DNA from: Sphagnum magellanicum
Taxonomy: Eukaryota; Streptophyta; Sphagnopsida; Sphagnales; Sphagnaceae
Assembly: GCA_021904315.1 (NCBI GenBank)
Contig: CM038910.1
Coordinates: 6,200,001-6,264,000 of the forward strand
DNA: 64,000 nt
Reading direction: 5' to 3'
This document shows positions 12,023 to 23,400 of this stretch, in pieces. The notes below the pieces were generated by a model that worked only from the letters and a program-made list of their open reading frames with translations, searched no databases and was not told where the DNA came from. How positions within the stretch are numbered: the stretch's first letter is position 1; every line of letters begins with the position of its first letter. The translations under genes were made by a program, and so were the position numbers.

Positions 12023-13926
12023 AACAAAATACTAGTTCCCGGCATGGACCAAGTTGTAGTATCATCACCTTTTCTACTGACCTCAGTGACTAGATCTTGA
12101 TTAAGGGCAATTGAATGTTGCTTGAATGGCATGGTTCCCATCTCCTGTTCAGAGTTGTTGGAACTCAAACTGGCAACTTTGTTAACAGAGTTGAGCTCAC
12201 CTACTACAGTACCCATCATCACTTCTGGTGACTGCATGGAAGAGTCAATGTAATAAGGCTTGGGAGAAGCCTGACAGCTCACTTGGATGGAAACTATAGA
12301 TGAATCCTCAGGAGCCACAAAGCTGTCTGGCAGCTGCATTCTCACAGCTTCACCCCTGCTGTCATTTCCTCTTATTTCCATGCCATATTCTGTCCTCGAG
12401 GAAGGATCTTCTTGTTGAGATACTTCAACAAAAACATCAACCATTTTGCTGGCAAGTTGTGTGACAAAGGTTTGCTGCTCATCTGTACAGCTCACTATCA
12501 TTCCCTGATTTACAAGATCATCCTCAACTGCAGATGGTGGCAACACATTAGGGAATAGCTCCTCCACCTTCAAGGAAGCATTTCTTGTCTTTGTGGTGTC
12601 ATCCACATCTACCATCTCCCTGTCTTCAGAACTGGCAAGTGTATTCAGAAATAGACCCAACTTGGGGCTCTTCTCCTCCTCCAAGATGCCTGGATCTTCC
12701 TCTGTCAAACACTCCATCTCAAGACCCTCAACATTATCCAGTTTCTCTTTCAGTTGTTTATTCATGTCTTCAACTCCGCTCCTAAGCATACCATCTGTGC
12801 TTCGAGTGCCGTTTTCTGCTTCCCCCACAAGAATGGCATCAGATACTGCCATTCTTGTTATTCTTGTCTCTTGATGCTTTTCATCAACACCTAGTCCTTG
12901 ATGGACGGTGACCCCTTCTGCAACTTCAGGAGATGGTACAGCACCTCCTGTCACAACTTCGACTGGCATTCTTCTCCTAGGTGCTCGAGTGTGTGAGAAG
13001 ATGTTCTCATTTACACACAACCTGTTGAGTTGTTGCATAGTTACTTCCTCATTATTCAGCAATACTTCTAGAAAGTTTGCTGATCCAGGATGCACCTTCC
13101 CATCCTTCGATTTCTTCCAGCATCTGTCCTTCGAGTGTCCTAAACCTGAACAGAAGGAGCACTTCATCCCACAATTCTCTATCCTATGAGGCATCCCACA
13201 TCCGGCACATTTTGGCCGGGGTTCATTAAGCCTTGGACATGCTGTGGCTATGTGATCTCCTCCCTTACAGATCTGGCATCTGCCGAACATGGTGGAAGAG
13301 GATGATGTGACAGGTTTCGGCACATTCCTCTTGAAAAAGCTAACAAGCGCGTTGTTCAAAGCAGCAACCTGTTTTTCCATTATTGTTTCAACGACTTCCT
13401 CTTCTTGCTCCTCCTTCAGTGGTTCGAAGGGAGTCTCTCCAAGCTTGCCCAGCACTCGCTTGAGCTCGGTAGCTGCACCCACCAGCTCCTCAATGTCAGC
13501 AAAAGTTCTTACGATGCATAATTTTCGAATTTCAGGCTTTAGTCTGGCCAAAAACCTCCGTCTCTGTTCCGTGTCTGGTATTCGGCCTCTCTGGAACAGC
13601 CTGTCCAAACGTTCAAAGTACTTCTGAACCCTCTCCCTGGGTTCTTGCTTGATGGCATCGAGCTTCACTTTGATGTCATCGGCATCCACAGTCCCGTACT
13701 TCTGTACGATCAGTGTCTTCAGCTCCAGCCAATCAGCAAGCGCCGATTCCAACCTTCTGAACCACTCTCTGGCCCTACCTCTCAAGTTGAGCTTGGCGAT
13801 CTTAAAAAGCTTGTCTGCATTGAGGTCTCGCACCTCAGCAGCCATGCTGAGCCTTTCTGCCCAGTCATTGACATCTTCATGGTCTCGCCCCCAGAACAGT
13901 TCATCCATTCCCTGGGGACTGGTCAT
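11878..13926 (-). CDS. Gag polyprotein with retrotransposon gag domain and zinc knuckles
   Basis: The start chosen is the ATG at 13926 (MTSPQGMDELFWGRDHEDVNDW...). An in-frame ATG at 13977 would add 17 residues. An N-terminal capsid-type region (about residues 15-160, with LNLRGRAREWFRRLE and VQKYFERLDRLFQRG) matches the gypsy-type retrotransposon gag fold. It is followed by zinc knuckles of the CCHC type: CQICKGGDHIATAC and CSFCSGLGHSKDRC are canonical C-x2-C-x4-H-x4-C, while the one between them (CAGCGMPHRIENC) has C-x2-C-x3-H-x4-C. The knuckles would bind RNA in virus-like particles. A long acidic region of unknown role follows. After about 12022 the frame reads through unlike sequence to a stop at 11878, and the acidic composition instead continues in the -1 frame (next entry). 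Confidence 0.85.
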   Translation of the reverse strand: MTSPQGMDELFWGRDHEDVNDWAERLSMAAEVRDLNADKLFKIAKLNLRGRAREWFRRLESALADWLELKTLIVQKYGTVDADDIKVKLDAIKQEPRERVQKYFERLDRLFQRGRIPDTEQRRRFLARLKPEIRKLCIVRTFADIEELVGAATELKRVLGKLGETPFEPLKEEQEEEVVETIMEKQVAALNNALVSFFKRNVPKPVTSSSSTMFGRCQICKGGDHIATACPRLNEPRPKCAGCGMPHRIENCGMKCSFCSGLGHSKDRCWKKSKDGKVHPGSANFLEVLLNNEEVTMQQLNRLCVNENIFSHTRAPRRRMPVEVVTGGAVPSPEVAEGVTVHQGLGVDEKHQETRITRMAVSDAILVGEAENGTRSTDGMLRSGVEDMNKQLKEKLDNVEGLEMECLTEEDPGILEEEKSPKLGLFLNTLASSEDREMVDVDDTTKTRNASLKVEELFPNVLPPSAVEDDLVNQGMIVSCTDEQQTFVTQLASKMVDVFVEVSQQEDPSSRTEYGMEIRGNDSRGEAVRMQLPDSFVAPEDSSIVSIQVSCQASPKPYYIDSSMQSPEVMMGTVVGELNSVNKVASLSSNNSEQEMGTMPFKQHSIALNQDLVTEVSRKGDDTTTWSMPGTSILFWMQKWWKLAVMVMFQIALILENSNINSVSHWNRKWKCISLILNRQKL

Positions 13927-14003
13927 CTTGCAAATGTTTAGCTGCAAACCAGAATTGCAATACCTTCTACTGCACACGTCTTGCTAAAGTCACTAGATCG
14001 TAA

Positions 14004-14018
14004 CCTGCTCTGATACCA
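14004..14018 (-). promoter_or_regulatory. Primer-binding site, initiator tRNA-Met type
   Basis: Read on the minus strand, the sequence is TGGTATCAGAGCAGG, directly inside the 5' LTR. The first 11 bases complement the usual 3' end of plant initiator tRNA-Met plus CCA. Position, strand and sequence agree with the gag frame that follows. Confidence 0.85.
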
Positions 14019-14894
14019 AAAAAGAGAGGGACCAACAACAACCAGACCCCTCAGGTTGTGCTTGCTTTTGACAAATGCGAGCATCAGGCAATCACACATC
14101 AAAGAAACAGCATGGCAACATCACTGATCTAGATCCAAACGAGAGATTCAATACTGGAGCAGAACAAACTTGCCCGAACCTCTGCAAACACGACTCCTAC
14201 ACAGAACCTCCAGGATCAAAACTCATGGTTCAGATTTCACAAAGGTCCGTGACAGCACAAGCTTCCACTCTCCCAGTGTGTTGATCAGTGGTGTGGCAAC
14301 TACTCTGCTAATCGATTAAGCTCTCCCCAAAAACAGACCACTCAATCTGCCTATCTATACATTCCCAAACTTCTCCGGTCTACAACATCGATCCTTGCTT
14401 ATGAATTGACTCCCACTAGGCTCAGGAGCTAGCCATCCTCTAGTCGCCAACGCAGCGGAAGAAAATCGGCAACTAGCAATCTCCTAACTCCTCTACATTC
14501 TCCAAAGTCCTTCACCTCTTCTCTGTTGCTTTCTGAAAATCTCCTACTTCCTCTCTGTACAATTTCTGAACTCACTAGCACGTTCTGCCTCTGCTAAACT
14601 CTCAAGACCAGACCTCAATTGCCGCTCTCCTCCCCATGAATGCCAACTTCCGGCACCCGCATGCATTCCCACCGCCTTAAACCATAAAGGCCAGCACCTC
14701 CGTTGCCATAATCTCATGCCGTCTTTCTCAAGTGGTGAGCTTCCATGATCCAACCAGAGCAGCCACCATGCAATTCCTTGTAGCAGTAATGGAGAAGTCT
14801 GCGCAACCAAAATTAACGATGGCAGTTAAAACAAAATAAAATCTCAACGAAGGGTTGTGTTCATACTAGAGTAGTGACCTGTTTTCGCGTTACA
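14011..14894 (-). repeat. 5' LTR of the gag-only element
   Basis: This is the transcription-start-side LTR, since the element runs on the minus strand. Clear homology to the other copy begins at about 14019. The eight bases before that (14011-14018) align only partly with the outer end of the other LTR and also form the PBS core, so the inner boundary is uncertain by about 8 bp. The outer end GTTACA at 14894 is followed directly by AAGG. Confidence 0.88.
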
Positions 14895-14898
14895 AAGG

Positions 14899-17080
14899 TT
14901 TTAGCTTATTGCGTACTATAATACTTGTTATACATCACCTTTTTTGAACAAAAGTGGCTCACCCTTAGTGTGCTTTCACTCACAACATATTTTGATTCAT
15001 CTTGCAATCTTGTGTGTTAGGACAAATCTTAAATAACCTTACTTGGATCTATTGAAGAACATAAATGCACCATTGAGGTGTATCACACCCCTTTTAGAAA
15101 AATTTGGCCCCATAGTATTATACACCATATGTTAGGGCTTTGAAAAAATCACATCCATATCCAAGTATACTCCTCCATACTTGCACAAATTCCTATGTAC
15201 ATCAAGCTCCATGAAACATATGAAATATACATCAATGAGTAACAATTGAATGCACACTTAGGAAAAGGACTGTAATGACGATTGAAGAGTTGGAGACAAA
15301 ACAATTAGTTGGAGCCCTAAAATAGATCCATTCTCTAGATGCAAAATAACATCAAAAAGTTGTGAAAAAAAAAAAAAGTATTAGAGCTCAATAATTCCAT
15401 TTCCTCTTTATGGTTATTAGGATTACCATATGTGACAAGCATGGAGTGTACAACACTATATCTTCCTTGGAAGTAGGCTCTAGATTTGAGAAACTTCAAG
15501 TGCCCATATATTGAAACTTCAAAACTCCATACTCCTATCTAAATCAAACTTGGATGCACTTCAACCAATGGATCACTAGTTCATCCAACAATCTATCCTA
15601 GTTCCAAATGCCTTGAAGTTCTCTCCAACAAATCATAAATGATCTACAAAAGGACGAAGAACACATTATAAGTCCAACTTAAGGAAATTATTTTAGGACA
15701 TTTGTTCTTGTTTGTTTTTTACAAAGGGGTATGGGTCTTCCTCATCCTCTTTTGCAAATATTATTAAGTCTAGGGAACTTTAAAAGGAGCTATTTGAATT
15801 GATCCCACCTAGTGTTATGTTTGTCCATTCATACCTCCTTATAAGTAAAGATAGTGAATGGGTAGGTATGCACTAAAGTGACAAATGAACATTTACATGT
15901 AAAGAAACAAAATCCACATAACACTTAGTCAAATTTTGTCATATTTTGCATGGAGAATTTTTTATCAATAACTTTGTAGACTGTTTAAAGCTTGTAACTA
16001 AACACATGTTATTGGGTCCAATTATTTGATCAAGGAAGGGGCACACGTTTTGGGATTTTTCTTATTCACATGGATCTTAGTTCACGTATCATATTTGTAC
16101 ATGATTTTTTCTCATTGAACTTAGAACCAAAAATATTGAAAGCAAACCCAAAACCATGTACCATCACTAATGATACCAAATCTACAACCTTACAAAAGTA
16201 ACATATGTTTATGTATACAATGTTACAAAAATGTTGTCCAAGTAGTCTTACAACCTAGACCCAAAAACACTCACCAAATCTACCAAACTTCAAGAACTAC
16301 CAGTAATCATAAAGCATCAGTTCACAAGGTAGGTTTCTTCATGAGACTACAAAATGAAACATATATTAATAAAATTTGAAGGTCACAAAATCTATTCATC
16401 TTGGAATACAAAAATTTCATATGGGCCTATGGACACCCAAGGGTTCAAATGAAGAGACAAAAAATAGTGAATCTAGGTCTATAGTAAAAAATGCTTATGA
16501 TTTTTCTTTGAATTGTGGCAAAATTTTCAACTATAATTCTCAGATTTTTCACACTAAACCTATTATAATTAAGTTGACCTTCATGCATAAACCTTGACTT
16601 GGATCAACTAATCAAGTCAAATAATATCATAATCTACAATATTAACTCATTTTATTATTTAGTCTCATTTTATTATTTAGTCTACGTATTTGTAGATGGA
16701 GGTAGCTTATCTTTCTCAACTTGGCTTTTGATATAAACACATTTGTCCACCATCTATGTGGTTGCATGCTTTTTGGCAACCTTTTTTTTTAGACATGATC
16801 TTTTGTTGTTTTTTCTTGAGTTAGATGGACTATTTTTTTAGGTTCCATTAGTCTCTTCCATTGCTAAGGTGTTTGCACCATCTTCCCCTATATCAAAGTA
16901 AAGTTTTATAACTAGATTTGAAGAAATGAACATGCATAAGTAGATTCAATATTATAAATGAATGGTGTGCAAAGTGTTATTATCTATAGCTATAGGAAGA
17001 GATGGATTTGATAAGAATGAAAGGCAAGATGATCTCTTGTGAGTTGAATCATTAGCTGGAAATTATTTTTGGAATGAGTA
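14899..17080. other. Gene-free spacer
   Basis: AT-rich sequence in which I can support no gene, transposase remnant or TIR. Weak short open frames at 16170-16597 show no domain. This is host or old-repeat sequence on the far side of the LTR insertion; the sequence before 10437 would be its continuation before insertion. Confidence 0.45.
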
Positions 17081-17165
17081 CCTAGTCTATTGGATTTCTG
17101 TAACCTTCACATGGTTTTCTTGGTGATCCAAATTAGGTTTAAGATTTAAAGCCATTTCCTTTACC

Positions 17166-17560
17166 TCTTGCAAAGCTATTAATGATGGCAAAACATGTGG
17201 AATTTTTGTTGATGGTAGAATTGCTAAAGCTTTTATTGATGGCAAAATTTTTGGAGTTTCCATTAATGGCAAAAATTGAGGAATTCTCATTGGTGGCAAA
17301 TGGTTGACGTTTGATGGCAAAACATGGAAAGCTACCAATGATGGTAAAACTTGTGGAGCTCCTATTGGTGGTAGAAAGTTGATGTTTGATGGCAAAGCTT
17401 GGGGAACCACCAATGATGGCAAAACTTGTGGAAATACTGTTGATGATAGAGCTTGGGGATCTACTAATGATGGCAGAAGCTATGGATCCACATCCACATT
17501 TGACAACAAAGCTTGCAAGACTGCAGTTGATGATAAAACTTAGGGAGCTACCAAAGATGT
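17166..17560. repeat. 27-bp minisatellite with interspersed shorter units
   Basis: About 14 units begin GATGGCAAAA or a close variant, for example GATGGCAAAACTTGTGGA and GATGGCAAAGCTTGGGGA. Most are 27 bp, with occasional units near 21 bp. All are multiples of three, so overlapping frames stay open on both strands: a DGKTCG/DGKAWG period on the plus strand and a VLPSLxA/ILPSxK nine-residue period on the minus strand. The minus-strand frame (17087-17422) is Pro- and Leu-rich. Neither reading can be shown to be a protein. Confidence 0.8.
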
Positions 17561-17721
17561 TGAACTTTCTTCTACATTCAAATTCCAAAAATTGCATAGC
17601 CATTTATGCACAATTCTTTTGGGTAGCTCTTTCCTTCAAACTTTGAAAACATGTGATGTAAATCATTGCCACCCATGCTTCCACGTTAGTCATTTTTTTC
17701 AATTTGCACTTTGTCTTGCAA

Positions 17722-17919
17722 CTACTTTAAAGGGGAATCCACTTCATCAATGTTCATTATAGGGGATCCAACATTTGAGTCAAGAGTTGTTTGCCAAGGG
17801 TCACCAGTGATTGATGCCAACCCTAAAGGACTAGTGTTATGATTCCCTACCCCAAGAGATGTTCTACATTTCAATGGATATCCAATGCTAGTAGATCCCA
17901 ATTCAATGTGTTTAAACAC
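17722..17919 (-). pseudogene. Open fragment of a decayed minus-strand gene
   Basis: A 65-codon minus-strand stretch (GVGNHNTSPLGLASITGDP, NVGSPIMNIDEVDSPLK) lies upstream, on that strand, of the 27-bp array and downstream of the coiled-coil fragment. Ser/Pro/Asn richness suggests a low-complexity linker. It is listed because it shares strand and neighbourhood with the other remnants of 17.1-20.1 kb; no family is recognised. Confidence 0.25.
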
Positions 17920-19375
17920 AAACCCATCACCTATAAATGGCCATCACATCACACTTTTTAATTAATTTAGAAAAACAATGAGCATCAAAACACTAAGTTA
18001 GTTTTCACTTAACACTAAGGACCACATTGTGCTCTTGTAAGGAGTCTAACCATAAGTAGTAAAAGTAGACTTAACACCTAAGTAAACAATAGTATACAAA
18101 ACACTAGGTTGGTTTGCTTAGCAGTGAGGACAACATTGTGTTCTTTGTAAGGAGTCCAACCATAAATAGCCTTAGTAAACCTGGCACTTAAACAACTACT
18201 ATTACAAAAAAAAACAAAAGAAGTCCATTACAAATGTTGAGCACTTAAATAGTGTTGAACATTAAAGACAATTTTAGCAACCCAAGCAATAGTCAACAAA
18301 AAATAGTGTTACTTGTTTTAATAAATAACCAAACCTAAACACTCCATTAAATTAGGCAATGTTAAAAAAAAATTGATTAAATTCAGAACATTAAATCACT
18401 ATTCAAAGCACACCATGCACATCAATTAAGCAAATGAATATCAAGAAAATCAATTGAAAAGATTGCAAAGGTTTCAATTCAAAAATCACTACATCACAAA
18501 GACAATTTTGTTCCATTTGAAAGGACCAAAATCTGAGTGCACTTATTTTCAAAGAGGTCATGATGGGTCCAATTTTCCTTTAGCAATTGTTTAATCTCCT
18601 CATGTTGTTCCTCCAAGCCCAATTTAACACTAAAACTCCTTACTCCATCATCTTCATCTCCAAAACCCCAATTACGCCACCAATCAAGATCAAACATTTG
18701 TTCTCAAACAAGACAAATGTTTTGTTGTTCGACACGTTCACCCAAGCAAAAGGGTTGGTATGTATGCTTACACAATGTGATGGCTACATCCTAACTATGA
18801 TACCATTTGTTGCAAAATCCACAAGGTCTCACATTAATTGTAAGGTCATAGGTAGGTGGGCACATAATTGGGTGCAGAATTGGCTTAGGCCAGATTAACA
18901 TACCATCACCTTTTTGCATTTTAGCCACTTGACATACAATTGACCTTTGTTCTTGGACCAAGCTAAAATTTTCCTTTTGCACCTCACTAATCATCGAATC
19001 TAGCTTCCAAGAATCAAGTTCTACATCTTGATATACATCTTCACCAGCAATAGTTTTTTTTTTTCTTATAATGTCTGTGAAATCTCCAACTTGGTTTTTG
19101 CGTCTTAAAGCTTCATTGCAACATCATCCAAGTTTGTGTGTGATTCTTTTAAATGGTTGTCATTCAAGAGACTCAATTCAAAGTCCTTGCACTTTGTATC
19201 AACCTAAGATTACAAAAAAGATCAACAAATTGTACATGAGTTGATTGAAAAAAAACTGAACCCTAAAAAACAAAAGAACTCAAGGAACATGCCACATTGG
19301 AGCTCAAAAAAACTAACCTAATCATAAAAAAGAAATAGTTAGCACAAACCTGACTTCCCAAGATCCTTCTCAAGA

Positions 19376-19860
19376 TCATATACATTCGTCAAAGATGTTC
19401 AACTTCTGATTCAACTTTACTGAAAGCCTTTTGGGCTTCCAACGTGGTTGTTTTGTGGTCCTCCATATTAACCGCAAACCTATGAGCTTCTCCACCACCT
19501 TCTTTTTTTCACCCTCCAAATTCTTAATTCTACGATTTTCATTTTTCAAAACATTTGAAAGTAATAGTTGCAAATCTTTTACTTTGATCACTTTTGTTGT
19601 TGACACACCATATGGACATTGGGAGTTACTAACATGCCCTTATCTCACATACTTCCCCTTTGACATTAAAATGTTGCCTTCAAACTTGCATGAAACCTCG
19701 CCTTTGCTAAGCTTCAACAACTCAAGTTTGATAGAAGTTTTTTGCATCTTTTTCATCGATTCCTTCCAAGCCTTTTCTCTTGTAGTGCAAGTAGTAACTT
19801 TAGCCCGATTGAGATCATCCCTTTCATTCCTTCAATGTAACCTTTCACCACCCATGACAT
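19376..19860 (-). pseudogene. Decayed coiled-coil reading frame
   Basis: On the minus strand one frame reads RNERDDLNRAKVTTCTTREK, KMQKTSIKLELLKLSKGEVS, then a TGA, then KVIKVKDLQLLLSNVLKNEN and KNLEGEKKKVVEKLIGLR. The Lys/Glu/Leu spacing is coiled-coil-like over about 150 codons, with at least two in-frame stops. It resembles in type the plus-strand remnant at 8.7-9.2 kb. Homology between them is possible but not shown. Confidence 0.35.
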
Positions 19861-20129
19861 GAACTCATTGTTTGTCACATGTGGTGTCCTGTAAATTTAA
19901 TCATATAAACTAATAAGTTATTTCTTCATTTCTAGGTGCAACTTGTTGTTGGTGGTTTTAAACTTGGCGACTTTCTTGAAAACTTCTTCCAAATCCGCTT
20001 CACAAACATGTTCTAAAGTAAGGTCTGATCTTGGATTCATCATGTTGCCATTCTTCTTCTTAACATTCATAAAAAAACTTTTTAGTCTAGTCTTTGTAAT
20101 CTACAACCTCCTCCATCATGAGTGGTGAC

Positions 20130-23100
20130 TCTAGCAAAGAAAAAACATAATGCAATCATTATCTAATCTAATCAACATAGAAACTCAACAAGCAATCACA
20201 ATCATGTAACTATAAAACCATAGATTTGATTCACCAAGGCAACAAGCAAATCACTAAAAGTTTGAGTTTGGGTAAGTTAGTTTGAGAAAAAAAAACTTGC
20301 ATGACGATCAACAAAGGAAAAAACTCAGTAATCAAACTTGTAAAGAGAAAAAAACAAGTGTGCACAATGCTTGTAGACTAGGTAGGCTACAAATCAAGCT
20401 AGGTAGGAATTAATGAGTTCAAATTTCATTGATCTCAATGTGTAGTTGACGTGACACATGTTTTGGACTAACCTTACATGTCATTTTTTTTTCAAGATTT
20501 TTTCAAATTTAACACTCAATCAAGTCCTTTAAGGGTGTGCATGTGGCTCCTTAATTTGTGAATGCACCTTATTAAAATATGATAACTACTTTAAGGTTTA
20601 GTTTTTTGTATCATAAGTCACAATTTTGTTCAAATGCCACACACATTATGACCCATTTACATCTAACAAATGGCTCTTGAAGTTTGAACATTTTGAAATC
20701 ATATTTTGAATTTCAAAAAATTTCAAGTATCATAATTGTTAAATTATGGATGTTTTTCATGTGGATGGTAGGTTATCACCATTTCAAAAAAAATCCCATC
20801 TAAATTTTTTTATTAAAAGAATCCTCAACCTAATGCTATATAAAACTCATGATTTTGGGGTGTTAAAGTTAAAAAGTCCTTTAAAATGACATTACATAAA
20901 TATCTTTGAAAAATTGACAATTTTTTGGTTGTTTGACATGGTTTTTGGCTCATTTGATTGTGAGCACAGCCAATTCAAGTTGCATAAAACACCATGTGTC
21001 ATCCAATCACTTTTGAACTACATTATTAATCATAAAATTAATTATGTTTTCATCTAATGTTGGACACTAGTAATTGTGGATCATATGAATGCACTTTCCA
21101 TCTTCATTTTATCCAAATGCGCAATAGTTGCAAGTCATAATTACTATGCTATTTAAACCATGTTCTGATCAAATATGCAATTGTAAGTTATTTTTACCAT
21201 GGTGCCATGTAGGACAATCACATTGGTAGTTGTAAAAATGGTTGATTTGGACATAAGTTGTAAATACATGGGTTGTTATGGGCACAATTTATTATGGTGA
21301 AATTTGCATTTTTAAAAAAATTCCATTATAATACAAAGATTTGTACCACTAAAAGAATATCTTTTCCATTGCCATGTAATGTGTAATCATTATAGAATGT
21401 CAAAAACAATTAACACAACTTAATGTTCAAATGCACTACAAAGTGTCAAAAAGAACACAACTTGAATGTTCAAGTGCATTACATACTATGGAAAAAATAG
21501 TGAAAATGTTTGTGCAATCATTTTTGGTCATCATCTTCACCTCTAGTAGTTAACATCTTCAAGTCCATTATGAGGTCACCCAACAACTTTTTTCAACTTT
21601 GAAAATTTATTCATTCCCCTAACAACAAGAAAATAACCAATCCTTGTGTGATTTAGTTCATTTTCAACATCAACATGAACTTGTCCAAGTTATGCATGCC
21701 TAGGTAACACCATTGTAAACTAGTCAAAATGCTAGCAATGTTAAAAATTCTTTCACTTTCAATTTAAAGCTTGGAATTTCCAAAAATTGACAAGTAAAAA
21801 TTGCAACATTAGAAAATTATTTTGCATGGTCAAGTTCCGCCATTGCAATGGTGATTTCAAATCATTCTTGCATAGCTATATGATGAAACAATGACAATTT
21901 TGTTTTCACCAAAAATAGACGAATTTCCTTTGTAAAAGTTACAACTCCCCACAAAAAAGTCATCATTTTTAGGTGCTAAAAGAGGAGAGTTTTCTTCATG
22001 CATGGGGTTCAAATACTTGGAGACTTTCACCAAAGAGGCACCAACACCTACTAATCATACTCTTCCACAATTGTTTGTTGTTTTATCCCTGCCCACATAT
22101 TCAGATGATACATTACATGTTGCCTTTGAATCTTAGATAAAGTTGGAGACCACACAAACAAGTGTGGAACAATAGCATTTAAAAACACAACAAATGTTTA
22201 AAAAGGCTTCAACAAATTAATTACTTCAAGCCCCATTTTGCCCTATAAAATTTCCAACTCTATTTCAAATTTTTCCCACATTAAAGGTGGTTTTTGGGAT
22301 GCCCAAGCTTGATAATCCCTATGCAATCTACAAATTGAAAATTCAACAAGCAAAACATCTAAAAGCAACCAATACCTTTTGGTTTGGTTCAAAATACATT
22401 ATTTCACCACAAGACCCAAAGATTTTGCCATGACTTTTGCATTGGCCCATGTTGAACCTAATAGTATTTAGGCCTACAACTTAGAGATTTTTCAATTGTA
22501 GCAAAGGTTTATGGTGTTAAAATATTTTAAAGACTCTTGGAAAAAGACAAGTTTTGAAACAAATCAAGTTTTGATTAATGTTTTTAATTTATGAAATCTC
22601 AAGCATTACACTAAAATGCGTCTTAATTCATTTTGTGTTTCACTAGATTTTGAGTGAATTTGGACATTTTTACCATGGTGAAATTGGTCTACCCCCTACC
22701 GAACAGAAACCAGTTGTTATGGACAATGAATTGGTCCACTAATACCTAATGAAACAAGGTTACTTTCAAATGAAATAAAAATTTATCAAGTCATTTCACT
22801 TACTAGTTAATTAACTAGGCAACATGAAAATCAATTACATTTAAATTATTCAATATTTAATGTAATATTTAATATTATTGATAATTTCATGATTTTCAGC
22901 CTATGAATTATTAACACATATCATTACTTATGCTAGGCTAAAAACATAGTTAGATACGTAGGCCATGTAATCAACTTAAATAGGCACCTACTCTAAGGAA
23001 TTACATAAGATAATATTCAGTCATTTTACCATTGTTGTCATAAACACACCAATTGTGAAGTTTGACCCTTTGACCTCTAGGATGGAAGCAAACACCCCTA

Positions 23101-23400
23101 CCATCAAGTCACCACATTTGTTGTGATAATGTGTTACATTGAATTTTATTTATCAAATATTTCATTTTAAACATGATAAAAACATAAACTTTGAAAATTC
23201 ATATTTTATTAAGATTTTGTTCAAATGAAGTGATTAAAATTTTATTTAAATTTTAAAAAAATAATGTACATAATTCCATTTATTTCCTTTTGAAAAATGT
23301 AAAATCATTTAAACTATTTTTTTAAAATATCATTATTCAATAACATTTTAATGACTATTTTTTTGAAAAAGAAAATGTTTAGTAAATGGATAAATTTTTT
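20130..23400. other. Gene-free AT-rich spacer
   Basis: I see no supported coding region. The sequence is A/T-rich with frequent poly-A and poly-T runs. No LTR, TIR or tandem array was recognised by eye. Confidence 0.45.

Larger units (their letters stand above)
10442..14894 (-). mobile_element. Gag-only LTR retrotransposon (TR-GAG type), minus strand
   Basis: Two near-identical direct repeats of about 880 bp enclose 2.7 kb that carries a primer-binding site, a gag reading frame and a purine-rich stretch, all in minus orientation. The outer ends are TGTAAC and GTTACA, and each is flanked by AAGG (10438-10441 and 14895-14898), a 4-bp target duplication. The core PBS TGGTATCAGAG matches the 3' end of plant initiator-methionine tRNA. 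No protease, reverse transcriptase, RNase H or integrase frame exists, so the element is non-autonomous and would need enzymes in trans. The domain order is that described for plant TR-GAG elements. Low LTR divergence suggests recent insertion. Confidence 0.9.

Noticed and set aside
12585-13987. Plus-strand open frames of 66-112 codons across this stretch
   Set aside because: They are antisense shadows of the gag frame; the minus strand has the recognisable gag and zinc-knuckle motifs.
17304-17646. Two plus-strand frames with DGKTCG-like and MMAKLGEP-like repeats
   Set aside because: Both are readings of the 27-bp minisatellite in different frames; overlapping frames cannot all be genes and none has a domain.
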